DNA of 64,000 bases from Citrus sinensis (lineage: Eukaryota > Streptophyta > Magnoliopsida > Sapindales > Rutaceae). Below are positions 36,901 to 49,136 of the stretch, in pieces. Made by a program: the position numbers and the translations under genes. The stretch is taken from NCBI RefSeq assembly GCF_022201045.2, contig NC_068559.1, positions 16,363,501-16,427,500 on the forward strand, read 5' to 3'. The notes under the pieces are model-generated. The model was not told the DNA's origin and did no database searches. It worked only from the letters and a program-made list of their open reading frames with translations. Numbering within the stretch: the first letter of the stretch is position 1; every line of letters starts with the position of its first letter.

Positions 36901-39900
36901 TATCCATTTATATACCAGCAATATAGTATTCATTTTGGTGTTAAAACTGTTTACTTTTGCTTCTTCCTAGCATGATCCCCTTGTAACCTTTTGCACTATT
37001 TTTGCTTGAGCTCTCCTTGTGAATTTTTGCATTTTTGTGCTCGACCCTTGCTTCACATAATATGCGATAGATGTTTTATCCCCTTTGAAAATGTCCTTTA
37101 AACTTTTAATTGTATGAGTAGGAAGCTTTATTCTGCATAACTTTTTGTTTAGACATCGTCATTTGGAATTATACATTTATTTAAAACATCATAAACTAGA
37201 TTTACATGTTTGAAAATTGTAACTTTTTCATTTTGTTTTTCACAATTACATGTTTGAATTCTGACTGATGGAAGAGATGAATCCATAATAAGTGTAAGGC
37301 AAAAGATGGATGTTACAATTGCAGCCTAATTATAGAAGTTTCGTTTTTGGCTGCAATTGATTGGCAGGATAAGATTCAGACAAACCTATATAATCTATAA
37401 TCTGCCATTTGTAGTGCTGATAATTTGTTAAGGTTTCATATAAACAATACACTACATTAGTAGAATTTGTTGCTAATTATCCTTTTAGTCATGTTATGAT
37501 TGAGATTCATGCCCCATCTGACATTTTTTTCTTTTCAATTTTTTTTTTAATTCTTTTCAGCAAGTTGTTGATGTAAACATAAATTATAATGCTAGTGCAG
37601 GAAGGAGCACTGCAGAGGTGAGGATTTTTGTTCGTCCCTTGTAATTGTAGTGGTATAGTTTCTGTTGACAATGGGACTGAATAGAGATAGGACTAGAAGA
37701 GGGATTGAGGGATGGATTTCTACTTGTGTGCTTTCTTCACTATTGACATTAAGTGTATGCTTGATTTTGAGTTTTCTACTGGTAGGTATTTAGTCTTACG
37801 GTTTATTTATTTTCCTTTAAATGAAAGTTCAAATGTAATATTGAGTCCGGACCTTGAAACTTTTTTCCAATAAGCAGCTAGGGAAGAAGTCGATGCATTT
37901 GTCTGTTCATATTTACAGGTAGTAACAAATGAGTAGGTCATTGATAATTCTTGCAGAATGTGGTTCAGATCTGAAAGTTGCCATTTTGCTATAAGATTGC
38001 ATAGCAGTTACCGAAAAATTGTACTTGAAAAGTTACATGATTTGTCTTCTTTTCTCGAAAAGTTATTGTTTCCGGCTGCTAAAACCAAGTTATTCTATGT
38101 GATGCACATTTTATTTTGTTTTATTTTTTCTCTTTCGCTTGAGGTAGAAATCAGCATTTGAAGTATGCAAACTCCAGCAGTCAGCACACAATGCAATTTT
38201 TTAGCATGATGCTTGTAGTTGCAACTCTGAAATAAAGTTCTGGTTGTAGCATAAGTTTTTAGTGCTTTTGAAAGCAATTTTTCATGAAAAATTTCTAATA
38301 CACCCAAAAATTTTCCCGTCATGCATTTTCATCAATTGCTTAATGGTCTAATCAGGCATCAGAGTTTTGTCAAAGAGAACTGTATTTGCTTTTATTGATT
38401 CTATAAGTGTCTTTTGCTTTTTCCAGTCTGGTGACTCCCTTGGTGATACGCCTTTGAAGGGAAAGGCTGCTTGTACAAAGTTTACCAGGATTAGTACCAA
38501 CGGAACTCATAGCATTGTTTTGTGCGAACCAATCACTGGCCGAACTCATCAAGTAAGATAACTTACAATTTATATGTGTTGTGTTATATTATTTGTAACA
38601 CCTTATAGAATGAAGTCTCTGGCTGGATTTTGTTGCTCCTTTCAGATTCTCTGTAGCACATTTAAAATATGTCATACTTCACTATATACTTGTACCTTTT
38701 TGTTAACATTGGTCGCTGAGTTTCATTAAACCTTTTGTAGCATTATTTGTCTTAATAGATCACTTGCATGCTATTTTTCTGATAATTTTAGTAATTTTGC
38801 ATACTCTTCAGTGTTACAGTGATGTACTGAAGTAGTTGTACATTTTTTCTGTAGTTTCTTAATATTATTGTCTGCAATGATTACAAGTTTTGCATACTTT
38901 GATTTTTAGATAACTTGAATTTTTTATTTAAGCTGTTAGTTGTGAAATATAATGAACTTATTTAGTTATGAAAATAAATGATGAAGCTTTGAATTGATTA
39001 GGTTGCAATAAATGCATAATTTTTCTGACTTCAAACTTTCTCGCTTTGTAGATACGTGTGCATTTGCAATATACAGGCTATCCAATAGCCAATGACATGC
39101 TTTACCTCTGTGAACACGTTACTCATCGCGAAGGAATGAGTGCTGATAGAGCTGCTGCTTATTCACACCATTCTCCACCACCTGTTTCTTCTGATAAGTC
39201 TGAGAGCTCTAGTGAAGATTTCAGCATTGATCCTATGTGTACAAATTGTCCAAATTTGGCTCCAAAAGGGTAAGAGGCTTTTAAGTTCCAACTCATTAGA
39301 AGATTTGTGTTATGGCCATATGAGACAGTACCAAACTTCATTAGTAATGCTATCATAGGATAAAGCAAACCAAATGAGAATTGATTTGTTAAGATAGAAT
39401 TTACTTTGTATTATGGTTCCCTACTTCCCCCAGATCAGATGAGTTTTCTACACATTTTCTTGACAAAATTGGGCTGATTCAAGCAGGATCGGTATTCTGT
39501 TATTTCTTTCAGTTTTGATCTCGACAAGAGGGAAGTTTGTGGTTCTCCTTGGGTAATAAAAATACCTGGGGAATGAAATGCAAGTGAATCTATGAGCAAC
39601 TTCTGGAAATCTGTCATTAATACTTACTGGAAACCTAATCCAATGTCACATGCCCATCACAGAGCATATGTTTGGGTTTGCTTGTTGAACACCGTGTGTT
39701 CGTATTGTAAGTAGGAAACATAATCACATTTTTAATATTGCAAGGTACGACCTGTAGTGGTTTTGCTTGGATCAAGGGTGAAGATCTGTGTATAGAATCA
39801 TAAAAAGTCTCCTCTACACAACACTGGAAAGTTGATGCATTTCAATCATGTTACTAGAAGCAACGTGGCAAGCTTTCTCTGGAGATTTTAGTTTGCTTGC

Positions 39901-40170
39901 TTTAACTCTTTATTGTTCAGTTGCAGAATCCAAAGATTTTGTACCCCAATCGAGCTATATGGATATGATATGATATGATTTCTCTTGCTGACTGTTTTTA
40001 TCTCATGTCTATTTTGGTAGATGTATTTTCAGCCGCCTCTTGACCATTGCTTTTGTAACTGTAGATACGAAGGACATGAAGAGGGCTTGTGGTTACATTG
40101 TGTTCGATACTCTGGACCTGGATGGACATATGAATGCCCTTATCCTGATTGGGCAACACTTAGCTTATAA
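33805..40170 (+). CDS. RluA-family RNA pseudouridine synthase with S4 domain (PUS7-like), 12 exons, 405 aa
   Basis: Converts specific uridines to pseudouridine in RNA; the target is not known from sequence. Exons: 33805-33976, 34108-34151, 34280-34357, 34520-34620, 34727-34814, 35616-35694, 35877-35959, 36575-36640, 37561-37617, 38427-38552, 39052-39269, 40065-40170 (1218 nt, in frame throughout). Order of parts: a basic/Asn-Gly repeat head (1-36); an S4 RNA-binding domain (VDLFAEEFKGRPYDYY, SAVKCGRIQVDEE); the linker KPPSVPVHPCG; catalytic motif II HRLDRLVSG (residues 190-198, nucleophile Asp193); the motif RTHQIRVHLQYTGYPIAND; and a plant-type C-terminus ending CPYPDWATLSL. Closest family by memory is Arabidopsis RNA pseudouridine synthase 7 (about 395 aa) and the RPUSD2/Rib2 group. 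The start at 33805 is the first ATG; Met37 (MEIVWQTP) is an alternative start that would drop the repeat. Confidence 0.94.
33856..33900 (+). repeat. Coding hexanucleotide repeat (AACGGC)7, Asn-Gly repeat
   Basis: Seven exact AACGGC units plus a final AAC encode residues 18-32 of the pseudouridine synthase as alternating Asn and Gly. Because the unit is six bases, gain or loss of units keeps the reading frame. Confidence 0.95.
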
Positions 40171-41273
40171 TTTTCTCCCGTTCTTTTAATTTATTTCCTT
40201 CTGGGAAAAAGAAAAATTCTACAGTTCTCTGTTTAGCGGGGTAATAGGTCTCATGCCAAGGCCAAGGGCCAAAGGATTTTGCTTGAGAACATTTTTTCAG
40301 TTGTAAATTTGCAGTTGAAAGGTACGGTTTTATGCACAATTTTTCATTCTCTTGAAGGTGGTCTGCAAATTGTCTTCTATAGCTTGTTCAACTAGATGCA
40401 TGCGGCGGATTTAGTCGCCGTTGCTTTTTAATGAACATTAAAGGACGACAATACAATTACTTTTATGTCATTTTCCCGTCTTTTTTCATAAGCACAACAA
40501 ATGTAGTTAGTGTGTCCCGTTCTCTGCACTTTGGGAACAGAAGAATCAACATTACATAACAATGATTTTCTAGAATGACAGACAGACAGACAGACAAACA
40601 GCATTGCTTTCGTGCTTCTTATACTATTGCTTTAATGCTTTTTACATTGAGTTGTCGAGTAATTTAGGTTTCAAGTGCGGTAACAAAAGCTTAAGAGGAT
40701 GACAGCAATTTGTGCTTGATGGAGACCAACTGGGTTTGATATTCAACTCCACTAACAAATGCATATTAGAAGATGACAGGGAACAGCTATTGACACTTTG
40801 ATGCGGTGATTGACACTTTGATGGAGACTAACCGGGGACTTTTCAAAATAAACTGACCTCTAATCGAAAGCTCACTTCACTCATGGAAAGAGCCATTGGG
40901 TATTTGGGTGGGAGGTAAATTTGTGTGTTACCTAAGGCATGCGATTGGGCAAGTTGAAAATATCTCCTTTAGTGGTGAAATATTATTATTATTTGGTTTT
41001 GGCCTGCATGCTTACTCTTCAAAAATATCTTTCCTGGAAAATGCCTTTGTTTTATTTGATGTGTGCCATTTGCCAGAGATGAACAGTGACATCAAAACTT
41101 TCACGTTCTGTAAGTCTATGTTGCAAAGGTGCCTAATCTTACACTGTTTATGCATCGTGATAGAGTACCCACGTACATAGTTAGATTGTTGGAATTCCTT
41201 GACAATGACGCATTTGTGTATTATTAACCCTCTCTGTGATTAGTAAGTGCACCAATGATTATCTTCAAACGCA

Positions 41274-41489
41274 CAACTTTCAGTTACCAGTCACTCTCGA
41301 TTTGTTATCGACATTGATATAAATTATGATTCATGCTCGGGTGCAAACGTGTGGATTCATCCTTTTTCATTGATTTAAAAGCAACTTTCAGTAACCAGTC
41401 ACTCTCGATTTGGTATCGACATTGATATAAATTATGATTCATGCTCGTGTGCAAACGTGTGGATTCATCCTTTTTCATTGATTTAAAAG
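41274..41489. repeat. Tandem duplication, period 108 bp
   Basis: CAACTTTCAG, CCAGTCACTCTCGATTTG and GCAAACGTGTGGATTCATCC occur in the same order at 41274-41381 and 41382-41489, with only a handful of base differences. This points to a recent duplication. Confidence 0.9.
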
Positions 41490-43140
41490 CTTTGACTCAC
41501 CCTTTGTACAGATATAAAGATTCTTTTCGGTGTTGTAAAAAGATGAGTCCACATTTTGTGAACTGCAGATGTCCACATCTAAGCATTTTCATACCATACA
41601 TTCATCATTCACCATGGTTGCAACCGTATGAGAATACAAACTTGTAGGGTTGAAATTCTTTAGAGATCGTCTAAGAATTTGAGTATACAGTTAATTATTT
41701 GCTTCTATTGAACGGGGCAGAACATTATTATGAATGAAAGAAGCACGAATATCACCAAGCTTTCATTGTATGTAAAAAGTGGTAATGGAATCCACTTATA
41801 AAAAGTTTCAGATACTTCTCTCCACATTATTTAACCGCATGCATCTCCAAATGTTGATGTGGGCAGGATTTTGTTTCATCAATACATGCAATAAATTATT
41901 GCAGAGTGGAAATCCCTTCCAAGATTTTTCCTTTGCTTCTATGGTAAGTGAAAACAAAGGAGGCTAATAATATGTAGCTATTTGGTTTTGGACTTTGATT
42001 AATGGGGAATATTCGCAAGTAAAATCTAAATTAAATCATATATTTAGCGTACATAATCTTTTGGATTGAAGTACCACCATCCATTTATCTTGGTGGGCCA
42101 TTTTAGATATGACTTGATACCCACTTTCGAGTCATTTGACACTATGCAAATTATATAGAATCTTGGATTCTCCACTATTTAGATTTAGAATGGAGCCAAA
42201 TTTTGTTTGATATTGGCTACGACTATGGAACGGTCTGCACCTATTGGCAACACTAGATAAAACTCATTAACAACTTGACGATTCAATTGTGAATGAAATT
42301 TTCCTCAAATTTGGTAAATTCACAAAGTTGATTGGCTTGTTTCAAGAATATATCGAGGCACTTTACCTTTGTATCTTTTGACTTGTCCTAATTAGGGTTG
42401 ATATGGTAGTTAAAAATTTGATATTAGTAAGCTATTGACCACCCACAATGTAAATTAATTTCAATACTGAGTTTTATCAATTTGCTTTACACAGTAGTAT
42501 AATCCCCAAAACATAGAATCATAAAATTCTTTCAATAGCATGATTTACTACGTTCTAGTCTCACTCAAGCCTAAATATGTCCTATCAATGAGAGAGAGCT
42601 GAATCTTCCAAACCTCGAATTAGATGCAGTTAAAAATTGCCGAATAAGATTGGTTTCTTGCTGTGAAAGCAAGGGGTTAAGAATTTGAATCCTCCGCACA
42701 CCAACATCTAAGAGCAAGAATTTCATAGTTAAAAAAAAAAAAGTATCTCTAACTTTGTTATTATAAAAATTGAGAAATTAATTATCAATTGAATTTTGGA
42801 ATTGTGTTAGTGGCTAATGATACTTATCTTATGGTGAGCAATAGTTCCACATGATAGGATAGTGTCACATGATGCTGTCTGGTTAGTCTGTAACTTAATA
42901 TTCACAGGAATTCATAAAATTTTACCACGTGTCCAGGTGCTGATCATATGGTGGATACTGGTGCCCACTAGATCATTTTCGTGTAATTAGTTAATAATTA
43001 TCTTAAAGCTTTGGAAGTTTAAATTTTGAATGTCACATAAAGATATGGATTAGGATCTTCTTTTAGTCTTTTTCTCTCCTAATCTCTCATAGTATTTCAA
43101 AGCTAATGAAAAAAGCTAGTTTAATCGTAAATAAAGTGAA

Positions 43141-43554
43141 AGGAGATTGGCAATTTTCCCCTTACTGAAATCAAGATATATCACTTACCATCTATTATTT
43201 ACATAATAACCAAGAACCCCCTTGTAGCATAATGTTACAGTATTACCCTCATTTTCAAATACATTTTTATTTATATCATAAATTATAAAATAACAAAAAA
43301 TATAAGAAAAATTTCTTATTATTAATTTTTTATTCATGTCAAAACATATATTTCTTATTTTTAATACTTAATTTTTTCATTTTAATTTTATAATTTATGA
43401 TTTATTTAATTTATAATAAATATGAATAAAAGTGTTTTGAAAACAAGGAAAATACTGTAAAATTATGTTGTCAAGGGAGTTTGTGGCTATTATGAAAACA
43501 GTAGGAGATAGTTGGTATATATTGATTTCAATAGGGAAAAATCTGCAATCCTTC
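43141..43554. mobile_element. Mutator-like short element (414 bp), 9-bp target duplication
   Basis: The left end AGGAGATTGGCAATTTTCCC pairs with the inverted right end GAAGGATTGCAGATTTTTCC; both continue with a CT(A)TTGAAATCAA-like stretch. The flanks are the identical 9-mer TAAAGTGAA (43132-43140 and 43555-43563). The interior is AT-rich and non-coding. Related copies lie at about 47175-47540 and 52215-52785. Confidence 0.8.
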
Positions 43555-45246
43555 TAAAGTGAATAAAGCCAACTTGATTGTTAACATCAAAATTTAAGAC
43601 TCAATTTTAACCACTCATTTCACCAAAAGAGGCTAGGATAAAAAAATAAAAAATAAAAATCATGAGAGGACTTTTGTCCTAAAAATATTTACTCCAACAC
43701 ATTTTTAGGGTTAAAGTTGTGTTTCACACGATGGCGCTGTTGCATTTAAACCACAAATACTCTTAAATGCAACTTTAATCGTAAAATAAAAGTTAATTGT
43801 GTTTAGTAATTATGAATTTTAAAATTAATAAATTTCTATGAGGAAAAAAAGTTAAACGGGCTTTTGTTCATCAAACAAGTGTTGGGGGGAAAAAATTGAA
43901 CTTAATTTTGAAATCACAATTGAAAATATTTATTAAATGAAATACTTATATAATTGTGACTTTCAAGTCACAATTGCTGGACAAAAATATCGAACGGTGC
44001 CTTAACTTTGGCAGATCAACTTTTTGACTGGAGAGCGGGATACTGAGTGGGAGTTGTTAATATGGTCGTAGGTTAGCCTAAGAACCAGAAGCAGGGACTC
44101 CAGCGTGAATGTGCTAATTAATTAATTATTTGCGGTATGGAGGACAAGATACCCAGAGAACCGGTTGTGGGACATAAATTCCACCATGGAGAGAAATAAA
44201 TAATTCCAAAAGATCAAAAGCTGAATCTGCTTATATTTAAATGTATCTAAATTGGATTGGCTTCAATTCAATCAAGATCTAACTCATTTTATTAGCTTAA
44301 TTTGTCCTCTTCGATATTATTATTATTATCATCATCATCATCATCATCATCATTATTATTATAATACATAGTTATGTTACTTTTAACGATCGAATGACAA
44401 CAAAAACATGCCAGGGTACATAACTGGCCGATCTATTATTCATCAGGATTCTTCAGAAAGCAATATAGAGTTTCTAGGGGCAGACATGCTCGTTTTTTTG
44501 GCATGAATCAGTAGATTTACAAAGTATAAGTTGGGGTTTGTAACCTTCTATTAGTTAATCAAAAGAGTAATAAATAGCTTTTTCGACGTAGTAAAAAAAT
44601 ATTTTCAATTAGGGCACATTCAACTTATAATACAGGCAATGAATGTATCTTAACTGACTGTATAGGCCACGATATATCATGGGTTCATGGTCAATACAAT
44701 AATATACAACATTTGCATATATACAACTAAGAAAAAGAAGAACAAAATGAGAGATAAAATAGAGAAACTATTTCTTTTTATAGTTTTAAGTTTTTTTTTT
44801 TAATTATTTCCTTATTTTGTTAGATTTCTTTTGTATTCATTTAGGTTACGCTAATTCATGTTTGTAGAATCAAAATAACTAATAAATTAAAAAAAAATAA
44901 CGAGGGTTAAAATTTGAAACTCTTCAAAATTATCTAGGCAATTTTAATAATTTTAATATTGACTTGAAGCACTATCACGAATTCAAAGTAATTATGGACT
45001 GATTTAAAATTACTCTTCAAATTTTTCCAAAACTAGCTGAGCCCCTGCCACAGCTGGTCGAATACAAGCTCCACCAGTGCTTTTATTTTCGGATTAGGAT
45101 TATCAATGTGAGCTTTATAAAGAATCTCGGACTATATAAAGTTAGGGACAATATAAAAATAAAAAATATAAATTTTAATATACTATAAAATAAAATATAT
45201 TGAATTGATTTTTTTTTTTAATTTTAACATGTTCCTCGCTTCAGTA

Positions 45247-45930
45247 TAGGGATGGCAAAATCCTCCACGGGTTTGGGGCCCCATGGAGCTCCACCCCAAA
45301 TGGGAAAAATTTTGAATAATTTTTGGAGAATGGGGTGGGGAGTGGGAGGAAAATAATCCCCAAATTCTTAATGGGGTGGGATTTGGTTTTGTACTCCCCA
45401 CCCCACCCCCACCCCAATCCCCATTATATATAAATATATTTTTAATTCTTATTTAATAATTTTTATTTTATCAATTATAATGTCAATTAATAATTTTTTT
45501 ATAATTTTTATGCAATATAAATAAGATATGAATGAAAGAAAATCATATAATATTTTTCAACTCTGAAACATTATTATATTTTCTTTTCTCTTTTAAGGTG
45601 CTACGCTCTTTAAATATTTTTCACTTTTAATATCATTTTAAGATATTGTTTCAAACTTTTAAATATTTTTTTAAAAGAATTTAAATACTTTATAATATGA
45701 TGATGGTTTTATTTTAAGTTTCTAATTTTTAACTTACTAAACTAATGTATTTATACATATTATAAAATAGATAAATGGGGAATGGGGTGGGGATGGGGAA
45801 ATCATTCCCCACATGGGGATTCTCCATCCCCACCCCACTAAATTTATTGGGGAATGGAGGCAAAAAATTTTAACGGGGTGGGGAATGGGGTAGGCCTCCC
45901 CACCCCCACCCCACCCCATTGCCATCCCTA
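45247..45930. mobile_element. Short non-autonomous hAT-type element C (684 bp), 8-bp target duplication
   Basis: Starts TAGGGATGGCAA and ends TTGCCATCCCTA, a perfect 12-bp inverted pair. It is flanked by CTTCAGTA at 45239-45246 and 45931-45938. Subterminal regions are full of GGGGTGGGG/CCCCACCCC words on both ends, with an AT-rich middle. No coding capacity. Confidence 0.87.
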
Positions 45931-46176
45931 CTTCAGTATGGTAAGGGAACTTGATTAGAAAATTATTCCTATTTGTCACAATGAAATAGAAACAATGAAT
46001 GCAAGGGCCATCATTTTTATTGGTACTATCTTTATCTTACTTAGCCCTGTGTGTTCTTTAGACTTATCTTTATATACTAACGATTGGAGTTCTTTTTCAA
46101 TTGTACTTTAGTAAGTACAAAATAGACTTTTAACAATGTTGTACCAGAATCCTTGCTTGATAGTTTCTATTAACGG

Positions 46177-47034
46177 TAGGGGTGGCCAAATTGGATTTTG
46201 GTTCGGGTTGTTCGGGTTTCGGTTTGGGTTTCAACCCATTAATTTTGGAAGATTCAACCCAATCTGGTTCAAACTACAAACCCAAACCAAACCAAACTGA
46301 ATTTTATTCGGTTCGGTTCGGGTTATAAATTTGGGTTCGTTTATATTATGAAACCATAATTTTATCTCATCCAAAAACAGAAAAAATTAACTAAATATCA
46401 CACAAATTTCCTATAATCTTATTTATAAATTAATTGATTAACGTATAGAATTCTATATTTAACAATTAACCAAAAAAATAACAACAATTAACAAAAGAAA
46501 ACTAAGAAATTAACTAACAATTAAAAAATAAATTATTAAACGATTAATTAATGGAGATCACAAAAAGCAGAAGAATTATTTGGCAATGGAGGAAGAAAAT
46601 AAGAAGAAGAAGAAGAAGAAGAGAAGAAGAATTGAAGAAGAAGAAGATGTTTGGCAGCGGTGTAAGGAAAGAAGAAGAAGAAAAGGAGAAGAAGAAATGA
46701 AGATGATGATAGTTGGCAGTGGAGGAAGAAAATGAGAAGAAGAAGAAGAAGAAGAAGTGGAGAAGTCAAGTGGCGGCTAAGAAAGTGAGAAGTGTGTGTT
46801 TGGGAGTTGTTAGGTTAGGGTTAGGTTAATGTTTTTAAACTTTTTTTTTTAATTTTTTTGACCCAATCGGGTTGATTATTCGGTTTGGGTTCAACCCGAA
46901 CCGAAATACAACCCGACCGGGTTTAGATTTTCAACGCCAACGGGTTGTAAGCTTCAACCTGAACCGAACTGAACCCGAAATAAATTTATGGTTCAGCTCG
47001 GATCGGGTCAAACCGATCCAAACGCCCACCCCTA
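46177..47034. mobile_element. Short non-autonomous hAT-type element D (858 bp), near-perfect 8-bp target duplication
   Basis: Starts TAGGGGTGGCCAAATTGG and ends CCAAACGCCCACCCCTA. The flanks are ATTAACGG (46169-46176) and ATTAATGG (47035-47042), 7 of 8 identical. Subterminal arrays of GGTTCGGGTT/AACCCGAACC lie at both ends. The middle holds a GAA/AAG-rich tract at about 46595-46765, whose complement reads as a long leucine/serine frame without meaning. Confidence 0.82.
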
Positions 47035-47174
47035 ATTAATGGTTGAATACTTATCTAACTAATAGCTTCTTAATTAAACTTTAATTTTTAACCAAGTGAT
47101 TCATCAACTACTTTATATATCATGAATAGTTAACTTTATAAAAGATTAGGCCAAGTTGAAGCCGGTAACAATAA

Positions 47175-47540
47175 CGTAAGAGATTGCTAATTTCTCCTTA
47201 TTGAAATCAATATTTATTATTTATATCCCTATTGTTTTCATAATATCCAAGAATTCCTCTAGTACCAAAAATTTAAAGGATGTAGGTCATCTACTTGACA
47301 ATTCATCTTAGGAATATTAAATATATATTCATTATAAGAAAAATGTTTAAATAAAAAAGTACAAAATAATATCTTATTATTAATTTTTATTAACATCGAA
47401 ACACATATTTCTTATTTTTTAATACTTAACTTATTTTATCTTAATTTTTATTTATATGATTTATTTAATTTGTAATAAATATGAATAAAAATGTATTTAA
47501 AATAAGAATAATATTGTAAAAGAATGCAATCTATTTTAAG
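47175..47540. mobile_element. Truncated relative of the 43141-43554 Mutator-like element
   Basis: AGAGATTGCTAATTTCTCCTTATTGAAATCAA resembles the left end of the 43141 element over its terminal 30 bases. The body shares ATATTTCTTATTTTT and TAATAAATATGAATAAAA words in the same order. The right terminal repeat is missing or unrecognisable. Confidence 0.5.
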
Positions 47541-49136
47541 TGGACTTTGGGTGCAAGAAAAAGGGACAAAAGCTCACCAGAACAATGAATTTATTTTTTT
47601 AGGGATCCAGGGTACCTCACTTAACCGCGGTATGTGGGCTATTTTAGGGCTTTGAAGGAGATGAAAAAGAGTGGGAGAGAGGCTGATAATGGTGAGAGAT
47701 CAAATGTGAGGGGAGAGAGTTTGAAAGAATGCCTTTCGACCTGCAAAACAACAAATCGAGGTTAGAGGTTGAGCCAGCGACCACACTCTAACTCTCAAGT
47801 CAACCACTTGAACTTTATTAGGTGATGAGAGCTTGCAAGCTCTTTGAAATGGTGGGTGGAGGTTGAAGAAGACTTCAACTCTTTTTGTGTGTGTGTTTGT
47901 GATGAGTATGAGAAAGATGGAACCTCATTGGCTTTATATAATATATCTTGGGTACCCTGCCATGTGGCACATCTCTAGTGGTGATTTCTGTCCTTTTTGA
48001 TATTCTCTCATCCTTTACCTTTATGATTATTTTTGTTCCGTTAGAAGCATGTTTGGAGAGCAAGAATGCAGTTATTTAGCAAGGTTTGTTGTTTTGTGTA
48101 CAAGGCATAGGCTGCACGTGGTCCAGGATGCCTCTGCAGAAGTTGTCTGGACAGTTGCAGGGTTGACAGTTTAGGACCACTGTCATTGGCGTGCTACTTT
48201 TTGCTTTTTGTAGGTATGACAACCAACTGTCTTTTTTTTTTTTTTTTCCAACAAGATATTCCTTATTTGATTTTGACAAATCTAATATTTTCTTTGAGCG
48301 ATAGAGATAGCACTTGTGGTAATATTTTTGGATGTTTTCTTTAATACCTAAATTTTTTCATGGCATACCCTGTGTGTCAGCTCAACTATCAGATGTACCT
48401 GGTATAGGTTGAGTACCCCACGAGGACTACTTATAGTCATAAAATCTTCACATTGACACGTGACGGTTCATTTTTAATATTCTATTTCTTCCCCAAACAC
48501 TACCTAAATTTATTATGTTTTATAAAATCAATAAGAGAGTAAATATTAGATATATTTTTATTGAAAAAACTCACAATCTCTCCCGTTAACATATTAAAAA
48601 TTTTGATATAACATGATACGTATGCTAACAAAGTGGGCCGTACAATCCCACTTGATATGATCTCTATCGCCATGTGCATAGAAACCATTAAAGGATAAGA
48701 TGTTATCAACCTAAATGGAGTTTTGCCATCATCTATTCATATAGAGTATTCCCTTTAATTCGGTATTATAACGTGAAGAAAAGGAACATAACGTGCAATT
48801 AATACATTTTTTTTTGGACATATAATAATTCATCACATAATCACAATTATTACAAATTACAAGAGACTGGAGAGAATAGAGAAACAAGCGAGAGAGCTCT
48901 CTTTGACTGACTGACTGACCCAACAACAAACGCTTATTACATGACTCCCATACAATTCAATTACATGCAAATTAATCAATAAAACTACACGCAGAGATGA
49001 TACCCAAAAGAGACTAACAAAGACTCGACCACTCCGTCCATTTAACAATTACATCATTGCATCCAATAGCTCGCTAGCTAAATTAATCACACGTGGATTC
49101 AGTCAACTAGCTGGCTACTGAAAGTTACAAAAATTA

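Larger units (their letters stand above)
40171..49136. other. Nine-kilobase gene-free, transposon-rich region
   Basis: No protein-coding gene recognised between the pseudouridine synthase and the first SWEET gene. It contains a tandem duplication (41274-41489), a Mutator-like element (43141-43554), two hAT-type elements (45247-45930, 46177-47034), a truncated Mutator-like copy (about 47175-47540) and, at about 47560-48300, sequence that may be part of an LTR. The remainder is AT-rich spacer with simple repeats, such as TCA/TTA runs near 44320-44360. Confidence 0.6.

Noticed and set aside
40896..41180. 94-codon plus-strand open frame
   Set aside because: No recognisable motif, no splice or promoter context, and it lies in a region with tandem duplication.
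46548..46769. Minus-strand Leu/Ser/Phe-rich frame resembling a membrane protein
   Set aside because: It is the complement of a GAA-rich simple repeat inside hAT-type element D.
47560..48300. Possible solo LTR on the minus strand (TATATAAAGCC, then AATAAAG)
   Set aside because: TATA-like and poly(A)-like signals are in the right order, but no TG...CA ends with a flanking duplication could be located.
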